In this document: in pieces, positions 7,344 through 15,238 of the stretch | Layout of the letters: the number at the start of each line of letters is the position of its first letter | Position numbering within the stretch: position 1 is the first letter of the stretch | Assembly (NCBI RefSeq): GCF_947502445.1 | Contig: NZ_CANMZW010000050.1 | Span: forward strand, 1-38,055 | Reading direction: 5' to 3' | DNA: 38,055 bases | Origin: an uncultured Brevibacillus sp. | GTDB lineage: Bacteria > Bacillota > Bacilli > Brevibacillales > Brevibacillaceae | Made by a program: the position numbers and the translations under genes | The notes under the pieces: model-generated | Database searches by the model: none | Told to the model about the DNA's origin: nothing | The model's input: the letters and a program-made list of their open reading frames with translations, nothing else

Positions 7344-7774
7344 TGATTATTGTTTATTTTATACTGGACGCTCTAATGCAATATGAGCTCATATTAGTTG
7401 AGCAAGCTAAGGAAACATACAATTCCTTTCCGTCAAACTTATACAGTTCGCTTTATCCAATATTGATCGGATTACTGTTCGCCCTTCCAATATTTGTTCG
7501 AGTAATTAAAGTAGAGAGTCGCTGGAACTATGATTGGATAAGAATCGTGGCTGTTGGAATACCTACCCTTTTCGGAGCAACCGTATTTCTTATCTACTTC
7601 TCGCCATTAGGGACATACTTTCCTTCCATTTCGATTCTTTCGGTTGGAACAAAGTTTTCCACTATTTGCGGTGGTCTTAACTGGTTCTTCCATTCATTAT
7701 TTCTTGGTCCAATCGCAACACTAATTATTGTTGTTTGGGATAAGCTGCCCGAACAACAAGACTTATCAAAATGA
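7343..7774 (+). CDS. Multi-pass membrane protein, unknown function
   Basis: A 143-residue protein with about four hydrophobic stretches (N-terminal 1-12; 38-56 LYPILIGLLFALPIFVRVI; 67-85 RIVAVGIPTLFGATVFLIYF; 110-132 FFHSLFLGPIATLIIVVW). An in-frame stop directly upstream fixes the earliest start at 7343. There is no ribosome site of its own; it may be coupled to the short frame before it. No family recognised. Confidence 0.55.
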   Translation: MIIVYFILDALMQYELILVEQAKETYNSFPSNLYSSLYPILIGLLFALPIFVRVIKVESRWNYDWIRIVAVGIPTLFGATVFLIYFSPLGTYFPSISILSVGTKFSTICGGLNWFFHSLFLGPIATLIIVVWDKLPEQQDLSK

Positions 7775-7839
7775 GCATTTTGCAAACTACATAATCTCGT
7801 GATACATTATTTGGAAAATACTAAATTTAGGTGACTCTC

Positions 7840-7998
7840 ATGAGAAAAAACACTTTGCAAAAAATAGGTTCACTTGTAATCTGCTTCATTGGCCTTTATA
7901 TATTGGTATCTAGCTGGGAATACGGGTTGTTTGGTTTCTTCTATCTGGCTATTGGAATTTGGTGTGTTTTTACATACTTTGGCAAAAGTGACGAGTGA
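7840..7998 (+). CDS. Small two-helix membrane protein
   Basis: A 52-residue protein, MRKNTLQKIGSLVICFIGLY followed by a Trp/Phe-rich second helix (GLFGFFYLAIGIWCVFTYFG) and a short polar tail. AGGTGA is 6 bases upstream of the ATG. The stop lies on the edge of an 11-bp inverted repeat. Function unknown; it resembles many Bacillales DUF-type small membrane proteins in layout only. Confidence 0.6.
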   Translation: MRKNTLQKIGSLVICFIGLYILVSSWEYGLFGFFYLAIGIWCVFTYFGKSDE

Positions 7999-8025
7999 TT
8001 TAACATAATTTCTCTTATGTTAAAT
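7998..8025. terminator. AT-rich 11-bp hairpin between convergent genes
   Basis: 7998-8008 and 8015-8025 are perfect reverse complements (core TTTAACATAA/TTATGTTAAA) with a 6-base loop. The position between convergent genes fits a bidirectional terminator, though the stem is all AT apart from one pair. Confidence 0.55.
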
Positions 8026-8375
8026 TACCGTCCCCTTCACCTGTAGAAATGCTAGGCTTACTGCTTGAGGGACACTGCCTGCAATCGGCGGTTTGATCGC
8101 GCCATCTCTTGGGATGCTCAACCAGTCGTCTTTATCCTCGCAAAATTTCAAGCACGACCCAGGTATCTGCCTTTGTTGAAGTGTTCGAATTCTAGGTAAA
8201 TACCTTTCTTCTCGGCTTCCTCCACCAGCAAACCCATGCCGTCCCATGTAGTGGAGAAATGAGGCATATCAATTACCTCTCCTATTAACGATACAATCCA
8301 TCTGATAGCTGTTGCAGTTGGACTCAACCCTAACGCCTCCGCAACTTTCAAGTCCAACTCACGTCCTGTATGCAT
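8020..8375 (-). pseudogene. Phage ABA-sandwich-type protein (BC1872-like), frameshifted
   Basis: The start at 8375 has GGAGGGG 7 bases upstream and reads MHTGRELDLKVAEALGL, then MPHFSTTWDGMGLLVEEAEK, the hallmark order of the small phage ABA-sandwich proteins of Bacillales prophages (GRELD, then YSTDW-like, then a helix). The frame closes at 8148, but the expected C-terminal part continues in another frame (LKFCEDKDDWLSIPRDGAI; SVPQAVSLAFLQVKG) to 8020. A frameshift near 8150-8165 therefore breaks it. Function of the family is unknown. It suggests prophage debris together with the next gene. Confidence 0.6.
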
Positions 8376-8397
8376 TCCGTTCCCCTCCTACAAAATT

Positions 8398-8835
8398 TCA
8401 TTGCAGCTTCTTCCACCGTTCCGAGATTAGCTTTGCCTTGGCCTCTTTCCGGTCAATCGGATGGACGGTAAAACTAATCTCGATATCGGTACCCTTTATC
8501 AAAATTTCGGTGTACTCCTGAATCTTGTAAGCCTGTCCATCGATGTAGTGGACAGTCCCTAATTCGTACAATCTGAGCCGCTCATTGTCTTGCTTTGCCT
8601 TTACAAATGCCTCTACAGTATGTTGTTGTTTATAGGCTTTGTTCATCGACAGAAAGTCTGTCTTAGTCAGGTCCTGACAAGTGAACCAGATGGTCAGTTC
8701 ATGACCATGGAGTATAAATCGCTCTATGCCGAGAATGAGATAAGACTTATCTCGGATCTCGATGACGTCTCCGATCTTAAACGGTTGTTTGAAGAGACGG
8801 GGTTTCGATTTAACTGCAGTAATTATCCGTTCCAT
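8398..8835 (-). CDS. Hypothetical protein, probably phage-derived
   Basis: A 145-residue protein, Lys/Ile-rich with an alternating beta pattern in the N-terminal half (FKIGDVIEIRDKSYLILGIE, RFILHGHELTIWFTCQDL) and a charged helix at the C-terminus (RKEAKAKLISERWKKLQ). AAAGGGGG lies 5-6 bases before the ATG. It is followed at 23 bases by the broken phage-type gene on the same strand, so the pair was probably one operon. No family recognised. Confidence 0.6.
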   Translation of the reverse strand: MERIITAVKSKPRLFKQPFKIGDVIEIRDKSYLILGIERFILHGHELTIWFTCQDLTKTDFLSMNKAYKQQHTVEAFVKAKQDNERLRLYELGTVHYIDGQAYKIQEYTEILIKGTDIEISFTVHPIDRKEAKAKLISERWKKLQ

Positions 8836-8964
8836 TCCGCCCCCTTTTGCACAAGTAATGTTGAATTAACCATGAATCTAATGGTAAAATTACCGAATAT
8901 GTCCAATTTCGGAACAACAATTGGAAGCCTATTCCAACTGATCAATGAAAGAGAGGAGCTTGTC

Positions 8965-9987
8965 ATGTCATTTCATGTTACGTATTTCAGCAAGGGTAAA
9001 AAGTTGTTAATGGCACTTCTACTATTGCCCATCATGTCGGTATTTGGTTACCATGGCGTTACCTTGGCACAAGAGAATACAACTACTGTTACTATCCTGA
9101 TTGATGACAAAGAAGTTCTATCAGAAGGGCAAACATCTACATTAATAGGGGGAACAGTTTTTTTCCCCGCTAAAACGCTCTTCCAAGCATTATCCATTCG
9201 TTTGGAATGGGATCAAACGACAAATACAGTCAAAGGGTATCGAACTAACGAACTTTGGCTTGAAATCGACCCATCAAAAGAGATTGGAACCCTTGAAGGG
9301 AAACCTTTTTTGATAGAACCATCCCCAATGGTCATAAATGGTACACTTATGCTTCCTTCGACAATCATCCCACAGCTATTTAATTATGAAACAAATTATG
9401 AGCCTTTTACTCGCACGCTAAAAATCGATACGACTTCATACGTCGGAATTAACCCCTATACAAGTTATCAAAAGAAGATGGAACGAGATTCAGATAAATC
9501 GTCTCCAGATAAACTCTTCGAAGATATATTGAGCCTGTATTTGGAGAAAACAATCTACTACCGGGGAGGTGGAGTGTACGATTCGAATGGCACTAGAATT
9601 TATTTAGACAACCTCACCCCCATGTCGATTGTAAAAGTAGATAAATCACAGTCAGATATCCGAACGTTAACCCTTCTCTCAGGAAGCAAGACTTACACAT
9701 TAGATTTGTATAACGAGTTTGACATCCTGGATACATTCTTGTATTACGATCCGTACAAAAAATATAATTGGTCCAAAAACACTTGGGATCAAATAAAGCT
9801 ACGAAGTGTTCACGTTGGTATGAATGTTGATATGGTATTACTAGCAAAAGGCAATCCAATCCAAAGAATTCCTATCCTAAACGATCAAAGTCAATCTGAA
9901 CAATGGGTCTATAAAAACGGTACCGATGGATACTTGTATCTCACTTTTACCAAAGGTGTTTTGGCAAGCATTCAAAATCATAAATGA
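8965..9987 (+). CDS. Secreted stalk-domain protein (copper amine oxidase N-like)
   Basis: A 340-residue protein. The N-terminus has a signal peptide (GKKLLMALLLLPIMSVFGYH, cleavage probably after LAQ at about 36). Residues about 43-155 form a Cu_amine_oxidN1/stalk domain (VTILIDDKEVLSEGQTSTLI, FFPAKTLFQALSIRLEWD, LEIDPSKEIGTLEGKPFLIE, GTLMLPSTIIPQLFNY). The C-terminal half is unassigned and beta-rich. Such domains occur in wall- or S-layer-associated secreted proteins of Paenibacillaceae and are structural, not catalytic. I chose the start at 8965 because of AGAGAGGAGC just upstream; the longer frame overlaps the divergent phage-type gene. Confidence 0.75.
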   Translation: MSFHVTYFSKGKKLLMALLLLPIMSVFGYHGVTLAQENTTTVTILIDDKEVLSEGQTSTLIGGTVFFPAKTLFQALSIRLEWDQTTNTVKGYRTNELWLEIDPSKEIGTLEGKPFLIEPSPMVINGTLMLPSTIIPQLFNYETNYEPFTRTLKIDTTSYVGINPYTSYQKKMERDSDKSSPDKLFEDILSLYLEKTIYYRGGGVYDSNGTRIYLDNLTPMSIVKVDKSQSDIRTLTLLSGSKTYTLDLYNEFDILDTFLYYDPYKKYNWSKNTWDQIKLRSVHVGMNVDMVLLAKGNPIQRIPILNDQSQSEQWVYKNGTDGYLYLTFTKGVLASIQNHK

Positions 9988-10129
9988 CCCATCATTCCCG
10001 CCATTGAATGGAAATAGCATTAGTCTTGATATTTCTTTGATTACACCAATGTTTGTTGAGATGACATGTCCGTTAAAGTCGAAATACCAAGCTAATATTG
10101 ATAGTGCCTATACGTTTATAAAACCATAA
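9988..10129 (+). other. Coding-like remnant after the stalk gene
   Basis: One frame off the stalk gene, the plus strand stays open and reads NDPSFPPLNGNSISLDISLI to a stop at 10127-10129, 10 bases before a strong terminator. It looks like the end of a lost gene or exon, but no family can be named. Confidence 0.3.
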
Positions 10130-10139
10130 TAATAAGTTA

Positions 10140-10170
10140 ACCCTTAGGTTAATTCCTAAGGGTCTTTCTT
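10140..10170 (+). terminator. Rho-independent terminator
   Basis: ACCCTTAGG (10140-10148) and CCTAAGGGT (10155-10163) are a perfect 9-bp stem, followed by CTTTCTT. Confidence 0.8.
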
Positions 10171-10338
10171 GACCCACTTGCTATTATTAACAACCCAGCA
10201 TTTCTGACAGATCATCATTTCTCCACCCAATTTAACAAATCAATTGTTTTATAAATGCCAAACTTCCCAATTCAGTCTCAATTTTGTCTCAATCTTTCTC
10301 AAGTATGCTTTTCACGAGTCTTTTGTACTAAAATTGAA

Positions 10339-10455
10339 TTGCCCAATGTAAGAATCTTCTTATTCGTTGACGGAACGCCTTGTGCGATGAAAGTCGCCCG
10401 CACGGTGTAGGCTCGAATGAAAACCCTCACTACGAGAAGAGGATAAGTCGAGAAT
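10339..10455 (+). ncRNA. Group II intron domain V-VI element, module C
   Basis: Starts at TTGCCC and matches modules A and B. Domain V is at 10376-10407 (CGCCTTG with CACGGTG, one mismatched pair; inner GCGAT-GAAA-GTCGC helix intact). Domain VI has the same CTCGA/TCGAG base helix, and its distal helix is CCTC/GAGG, so the sequence differs from B while pairing is kept. The inferred 3' end is after GAGAAT at 10455. It begins about 175 bases after a terminator, as in module B. Confidence 0.65.
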
Positions 10456-10596
10456 AGCAATCAAGCACCTGTAGTAGTTAGTACCATTCCGTTCACCAGC
10501 TACCCAAAAAGTTACCTTTTCGGGTATAGCAATAAAGCCCAAACAATCGGGCTCACACGCACCTTCTTTACTTTTCCTCTCCAGAGGAACCCGTAA
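10456..10596 (+). CDS. Start-less orphan exon C (short)
   Basis: An open frame of 46 codons plus stop that begins AGC AAT CAA at the intron C junction: SNQAPVVVSTIPFTSYPKSY and on. The first eight residues match exon B (SNHAPVV) nearly base for base. After that the similarity to an Ig-like domain is lost, so the exon is probably truncated by recombination about 25 bases in. A GC hairpin (AGCCC...GGGCT) lies inside. No start codon or ribosome site. Confidence 0.4.
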   Translation, partial: SNQAPVVVSTIPFTSYPKSYLFGYSNKAQTIGLTRTFFTFPLQRNP

Positions 10597-10664
10597 AAAT
10601 ATTTGTAACCAGTCTATAGAGGTTCACAGCCTAATCACGATGTTTTCACTATCATCCGAAGGTA

Positions 10665-10890
10665 CTAGCCTTTTTTGATGCCTAATCTCTCCAGTGCGGC
10701 TTGTACATTCCAGTTGCCTCAATCACTTATACATTGCCACTGACCAGTATGTATAACTGCTGTCCATCTTGCATCATGAAGAAAGAAACTACATCCTCAT
10801 CCTTTGTTGATTGATTATCTTTGACATGATAGCTTGTGATGACCTGGCCTTGCTCGTTGTGCTTCACAACTATGCTAACGGGGCTTGCAT
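10665..10890 (-). pseudogene. Decayed gene remnant, unknown family
   Basis: Reading leftward from the VWA terminator, one frame gives SPVSIVVKHNEQGQVITSYH, then DEDVVSFFMMQDGQQLYILV to a stop at 10727. A second frame continues WNVQAALERLGIKKG to a stop at 10665. These look like one gene broken by a frameshift and stop. No start is visible. Confidence 0.3.
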
Positions 10891-10894
10891 GAAC

Positions 10895-10927
10895 AAAAAA
10901 CCAGCCAAATTATAGCTTAGCTGGTTT
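10895..10927 (-). terminator. Terminator of the VWA gene
   Basis: On the minus strand AAACCAGC pairs with GCTGGTTT, followed by a T run (TTTTTTG). It lies just after the VWA stop. Confidence 0.8.
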
Positions 10928-10937
10928 CGATTTGTTA

Positions 10938-11738
10938 CTATTTAATTAAGCCTTTAGAACGAGCTTCAGTGAGATACGATGGGAACTCTGCAAGAGAACG
11001 ATTGAATAATTCTTCGTCTGAGATTCGATTAAGATCGGTGCAACTAAAGAAGTTTGCATTGTCGATAAATCGTCCCTGAAGATTATCAAGCTTATTCAGG
11101 AATTGGAATTTTTCATTTCCGATCCCAACGAATTGCCAAAAGATGCCCAATTTAGATGCTTCCCGAATTACTAATTCTGATTCATCCTTATCGCCATTAT
11201 CACCATCTGTAAGAAAGTAAACATACACTGGTTCACTATCCTGGTAACGCGCTTTATAAGCATTCTGGTCAATTGAAAACTTTTGTGATCCACCACCCCC
11301 ACCAAATAGCTTCCCGAAGAACCCTCCACTGGAAGAAGAACCCTCAAAAGCTTGTGGGTAATACTTTTTAGCAATACGTTTCATTACCCCTGCGTAATTT
11401 GTAAAACCCTCAAGTTGATACTTTCTGACAATGTGATTATTTACGTAGTTGAAGAAATCCCTTTCAGAGAGTTCTCCTACTTCGTAATCATTTTTGCCAA
11501 ACAGAAAGATGTCAATCGAACGATTATCATCAAACTTCACCCCAAGCGCAAGCAAACGCTCAACAGCACGTTGGACTACACCATTTTTGTATAGAGAACT
11601 CATCGAACCAGAAATATCAATGGCTAGTGCGACCCGCGCTGTTTGACCATTCAAACCGACTTTAGAAATTGCTTCATCAGCCTTTTTCTTCAGACTAATA
11701 AAGTTCTCTTCTGATTTCTTTTTCAAATCAATAGACAC
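10938..11738 (-). CDS. VWA domain protein of the Ter locus
   Basis: A 266-residue protein with a von Willebrand A fold. The metal-ion-dependent adhesion site DISGSMS is at 41-47 and a TDGDNGD acidic loop lies further on. A low-complexity Ser/Gly insert (GSSSSGGFFGKLFGGGGGSQ) sits mid-domain. VWA proteins are regular partners of TerD/TerC and probably bind divalent metal and mediate complex assembly in the cytoplasm. There is no signal peptide. I chose GTG at 11738 because AAAGGGAG lies 8 bases upstream; GTG at 11747 is in frame but overlaps that site. It ends in its own terminator. A 13-base palindrome (GAGGCATTGCCTC) lies 26 bases upstream. Confidence 0.85.
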   Translation of the reverse strand: MSIDLKKKSEENFISLKKKADEAISKVGLNGQTARVALAIDISGSMSSLYKNGVVQRAVERLLALGVKFDDNRSIDIFLFGKNDYEVGELSERDFFNYVNNHIVRKYQLEGFTNYAGVMKRIAKKYYPQAFEGSSSSGGFFGKLFGGGGGSQKFSIDQNAYKARYQDSEPVYVYFLTDGDNGDKDESELVIREASKLGIFWQFVGIGNEKFQFLNKLDNLQGRFIDNANFFSCTDLNRISDEELFNRSLAEFPSYLTEARSKGLIK

Positions 11739-11951
11739 TAAGATCACTCCCTTTAATTATGTTGAGGCATTGCCTCTATTAACACCTAAATCATATATCC
11801 GGTTCTTCAAATGAAAAGAGAGAACGCTAAAAAATATGATCCAGTACAAATTCTTTCTCCATATCAGTTCAATGGATTCCATAGCGCTACTGCGCAAATT
11901 CTATCTATTGAAGCAGTCTTTCATTTTACTTCTTCCAGCCAAAGAGGAAAC

Positions 11952-12401
11952 TCATTTAGACACTCGTACATCTTTTATTAAGCTAATCATTGTCAGAGAC
12001 TTCCTCACAGTGTAGGATCCACGCCCTACCTTACAAATGTGACCGTCATACTTCATTAATTGTTTCATGATTACAGTGATATTCTGATAATGAACTCCCA
12101 GTTCTTTTTGAATAGCATCTGAGATTGTTTTAAGTCTCAATGGCCCTGAGGCGTCCTGAAGCGTTTGCAGAACAAATGGAAGAACATCTTCTTTGAGACT
12201 CTTGTACTTTTTCTCTTCAAGTATGATGTTTCTCCCCGATTCACCAGTTTTATTTAACAGAAACGAGAGTTTGTCTAACTCATTTTGCAATTGACGTTCA
12301 AGTTCTTTGTCTTGTTCCATAAACTTATCTTTCAAAATTTGCTTCTTCAGCTGTATTTTCTCGATTTTATTTAGAATTTCGTTTCTGGTTTTTATTGTCA
12401 T
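11952..12401 (-). CDS. Coiled-coil / winged-helix-like protein, unknown
   Basis: A 149-residue protein in two parts. Residues about 1-60 are a charged coiled coil (NEILNKIEKIQLKKQILKDK, MEQDKELERQLQNELDKLSF). Residues about 70-135 look like a winged helix-turn-helix (VLPFVLQTLQDASGPLRLKT, ISDAIQKELGVHYQNITVIM, HICKVGRGSYTV), as in small DNA-binding proteins. It lies between TerC and the VWA gene on the same strand, so a regulatory role for the Ter locus is possible, but this is inference. The weak ribosome site (AGGATG) leaves the start slightly uncertain. Confidence 0.6.
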   Translation of the reverse strand: MTIKTRNEILNKIEKIQLKKQILKDKFMEQDKELERQLQNELDKLSFLLNKTGESGRNIILEEKKYKSLKEDVLPFVLQTLQDASGPLRLKTISDAIQKELGVHYQNITVIMKQLMKYDGHICKVGRGSYTVRKSLTMISLIKDVRVSK

Positions 12402-12434
12402 GGCATATAACTCACATCCTCGAACGTTTCCAAG

Positions 12435-12463
12435 AAAGGCATACCAACTCCTGGTATGCCTTT
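12435..12463 (-). terminator. Terminator of terC
   Basis: AAAGGCATACC (12435-12445) and GGTATGCCTTT (12453-12463) form an 11-bp stem with a 7-base loop, with short T runs on both sides. It lies 19 bases after the terC stop and could act in both directions. Confidence 0.8.
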
Positions 12464-12481
12464 TCGTTCTACATCATGCTC

Positions 12482-13174
12482 CTAAGCAGCTGCACGCTCT
12501 TGTTCATTTGCTGCTTTACGATTTCGCAACCAACCTGCAAGTACAACACCAATCGTTACAACAATACAAACAATTGTACCTACTGTAGTTGGAATGTAGT
12601 TAGACAAGATGCGATCATGTACCATCATGCCGGCAGCAGTCCAGGCAAGAACACCAGAGCCAATATAGGTAATGATCGGGAATTTTTCAATGGCTTTCAA
12701 AATAATTGTGGACCCAAGCAAGATAATCGGAATGGATACCAATACTCCGATTGCGATCAAAATAATATCACCATGACCAACACCCGCTACCGCAATAACA
12801 TTATCCAAGCTCATTAAGGCATCAGAGTAGATAATGGTACCGACAGCACCTGCTAAAGTTGTTCCGGCTTTAATATTTGCGTCCCCTTCTTCTTCAGCAA
12901 TCAGCTTATATGCCACGATTACTAAGAGAATACCACCGACAGCTTGAAGAAATGGAATTTTAATGAGCCATACAACAATTGCTGCGAAGAGAATACGAAG
13001 CGCAATCGCGCCGAAAGTACCAATGAATACAGCCTTTTTTTGCTGTTCCTTCGGTAAAAGACGTGCAGCCATTGCAATAACCACCGCGTTATCACCGCTC
13101 AAAATAATATCAATAGCGATAATCGCTAACAACGCTTCCCAGTTAGCCGTTATAAAGTTCAAAATAGAATCCAT
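12482..13174 (-). CDS. TerC-family integral membrane protein
   Basis: A 230-residue protein with about seven transmembrane helices. The two TerC signatures are present: DIILSGDNAVVIAM at 22-35 and the symmetry-related DALMSLDNVIAVAG at 118-131, giving Asp22, Asp28, Asp118 and Asp124 as in-membrane acidic residues expected to bind metal. A cytoplasmic acidic loop (AEEEGD) follows near 93. TerC proteins are linked to Mn2+ efflux and metal loading of exported proteins and form the membrane hub of Ter systems. AAGGAG lies upstream of the ATG. It sits about 60 bases after the TerA-like gene. Confidence 0.9.
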   Translation of the reverse strand: MDSILNFITANWEALLAIIAIDIILSGDNAVVIAMAARLLPKEQQKKAVFIGTFGAIALRILFAAIVVWLIKIPFLQAVGGILLVIVAYKLIAEEEGDANIKAGTTLAGAVGTIIYSDALMSLDNVIAVAGVGHGDIILIAIGVLVSIPIILLGSTIILKAIEKFPIITYIGSGVLAWTAAGMMVHDRILSNYIPTTVGTIVCIVVTIGVVLAGWLRNRKAANEQERAAA

Positions 13175-13232
13175 TTGAACATCTTCACTCCTTAAGGTTT
13201 TTATTTTGGGTTTAAAACATAAATGAAGAACT

Positions 13233-14456
13233 TTAATCTTTACTACCTGCTACCCAACGGAGGCCCCATCTATATGTACGATCCATTTCTGAATGACCCG
13301 AGAAGTAATCTACAAGCCTGCGAATACTAAACGTTTGCCCATTTTGATTTTCGATCATTGCAATTGCGCACATGGTTTTTCGTGGATCATGAACATCTAG
13401 GCGCACTTCAATTTCAGGATTATCTGCTTGTTTAATTGAAACGACACCATCTGCTTCTGACCAACTGGCAACCCCATCATAAATGTAGGCATAAATGAGG
13501 ATTCGCTTTATTTCATCAACGCGAGAGCCGTTGATTCGAAGATTTTCACCATTTGTTTTGGTTCCGGTCCGATCATCCCCATCTAGTGAGATAAACGGGA
13601 AGTCATGATAGTTACCAAATCTTTCACCAAGTGCCTGAACGCAACCTTTTGAACCATCGTGCAATTCGAATAAGCAGCCGAGATCGAGATCAACATTTCC
13701 CTTTTCACCAAAGTTCAGGAACCCTAGGCCTCTACGCTTACCACCACTTGTCTGGTTCCAGTTCAAATTGACCAAGATCTCTCCAAGTTCACCGTTTGTT
13801 TTCTTTAAACTAATCGAGTCACCTTTTTTCTTCAGTTCAACTTTAGAAAGGTTGATCGGTTCGAGAGTGGGAGGTTGTGGTGGACTACCTGGAGTAGGGA
13901 CTGGGGGTGGAGTTGTTTGAGCGTCTACTTCTACACCAAAGTTGTTGCATAACGCTGCCAACCCACCGTCAAACCCACTACCGATGGCATTAAATTTCCA
14001 GTCACCTTTATAACGATATAACTCCCCTACAACAATGGAATTTTCAACAGTAAATTGATCTATGTTAAAACGGATGATTTCCTGACCATTATCTTGGTTA
14101 ACAATTCTGAGATAAGCATTTGAAACTTGACCAAACGTTTGTCTACGATTAATAGCTTCATAAATGGTAAGTGTAAAAGCAATTTTCTCGACGTTTGAGG
14201 GAACCTTCGTGATATCAATACCAAATTGTTTTTTGTCTCCAGTACCTTCAAGAAGACAAACAGAATTTTGACCTGCACTTGGGTTTCCATAAAAAACGAA
14301 ATCTTCCTCTTGGTTCACTTTACCGTGCGCTCCCAATAGAAATGCGGACGCATCAATATCGATTCCAGCGGATTCATTCCATCCCAATCCAACTGTTAAA
14401 CATCTGATTCCTGGAAATGACTTTGTAACCTCAACCTTCTGCCCTTTTATAACCAT
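13233..14456 (-). CDS. TerA-like two-domain TerD-family protein
   Basis: A 407-residue protein. Residues 1-178 are a TerD domain (TVGLGWNESAGIDIDASAFL; FGQVSNAYLRIVN; ELYRYKGDWKFNAIGSGF). Residues 180-200 are a proline-rich linker (TTPPPVPTPGSPPQPP). Residues 201-407 are the TerA-type C-terminal domain (GFLNFGEKGNVDLDLGCLFE, FISLDGDDRTG). The acidic Ca2+ loop of the first domain is degraded to LEGTGDKKQF, while the second domain carries LDGDDRTG. The ATG at 14456 is preceded by GGAGG; a longer frame to 14528 has no site. It is presumed to act in a Ca2+-responsive membrane-associated stress complex. Confidence 0.85.
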   Translation of the reverse strand: MVIKGQKVEVTKSFPGIRCLTVGLGWNESAGIDIDASAFLLGAHGKVNQEEDFVFYGNPSAGQNSVCLLEGTGDKKQFGIDITKVPSNVEKIAFTLTIYEAINRRQTFGQVSNAYLRIVNQDNGQEIIRFNIDQFTVENSIVVGELYRYKGDWKFNAIGSGFDGGLAALCNNFGVEVDAQTTPPPVPTPGSPPQPPTLEPINLSKVELKKKGDSISLKKTNGELGEILVNLNWNQTSGGKRRGLGFLNFGEKGNVDLDLGCLFELHDGSKGCVQALGERFGNYHDFPFISLDGDDRTGTKTNGENLRINGSRVDEIKRILIYAYIYDGVASWSEADGVVSIKQADNPEIEVRLDVHDPRKTMCAIAMIENQNGQTFSIRRLVDYFSGHSEMDRTYRWGLRWVAGSKD

Positions 14457-14543
14457 TGTAAACCTCCACCCCAAGGCCAATTGTACGTAGAAGAATAGGG
14501 TGCAAGTAAGATCACTACTTGCACCCAACGAGATAACTACCGC

Positions 14544-15125
14544 TTATTTCACATCAAGACCAAAACTTGTGCAAAGTGCATGCAAACCCCCAGAGTATCC
14601 AGCACCTATAGCAGAAAACTTCCACTCACCGCTATGACGGTAAAGTTCACCAAACACCACAGCTGTTTGTACGGAGAAATCTTCCCCGAGATCGAAGCGA
14701 AGAACTTCTGCACCAGTTACTTCATCAACAATACGAACGAATGCGTTCGATACTTGTCCAAAGTTTTGACCGCGAGATTCAGCTTCATGAATGGTTACTG
14801 TGATTGCAATTTTTTGGATCTCAGCAGGAACATTCTTCAAGTCAATTTTGATTTGTTCATCGTCTCCATCACCATCACCAGTTAGGTTATCACCAGTATG
14901 AATGATTGACCCATTGCCACCACGAAGGTTGCCATAGAAAATAAAATCGTCAATACCCGATGCTTTATCACCCGCCCGAAGCAAAAATGCTGAAGCATCA
15001 AGGTCAAAATCTGCTGAACCAGAGTACTTGTTAGTATCCCATCCTAAGCCTACGACAACTTTACTAAGAGTCGGATTCCCTTTTGTTAAATCGATCTTTT
15101 GTCCTTTTGCCAAGCTTATAGACAT
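14544..15125 (-). CDS. TerD-family stress protein
   Basis: A 193-residue single-domain TerD protein. DFDLDASAFLL is at 39-49, and the full Ca2+-binding acidic loop GDNLTGDGDGDDE is at 78-90. The FGQVSNAFVRIVDE and GELYRHSGEWKFSAIGAGY signatures are all intact. TerD proteins are cytoplasmic beta-sandwich Ca2+ binders required for tellurite and other stress resistance. The ATG at 15125 follows GAAAGG; an upstream extension overlapping the neighbouring terD copy is unlikely. It is one of a tandem series with the next two genes and was probably formed by duplication. Confidence 0.9.
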   Translation of the reverse strand: MSISLAKGQKIDLTKGNPTLSKVVVGLGWDTNKYSGSADFDLDASAFLLRAGDKASGIDDFIFYGNLRGGNGSIIHTGDNLTGDGDGDDEQIKIDLKNVPAEIQKIAITVTIHEAESRGQNFGQVSNAFVRIVDEVTGAEVLRFDLGEDFSVQTAVVFGELYRHSGEWKFSAIGAGYSGGLHALCTSFGLDVK

Positions 15126-15238
15126 ATGGTCACAGCCTTTCGTTAGGTAGGTAGATAAATTCGAAAATAGTGTAATTAACCAGAAGAATTCCCTCCCTCT
15201 CGACCGAAGGAGAGGCTTTTCAAGATTTTGAAATTGTT

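Noticed and set aside
8590..8964. Long N-terminal extension of the stalk-domain protein
   Set aside because: It overlaps a divergent gene with its own good ribosome site, while 8965 has a ribosome site and a signal peptide right after it.
12307..12817. Plus-strand frames over terC and the winged-helix gene
   Set aside because: They are antisense shadows of strongly supported minus-strand genes and have no initiation sites.
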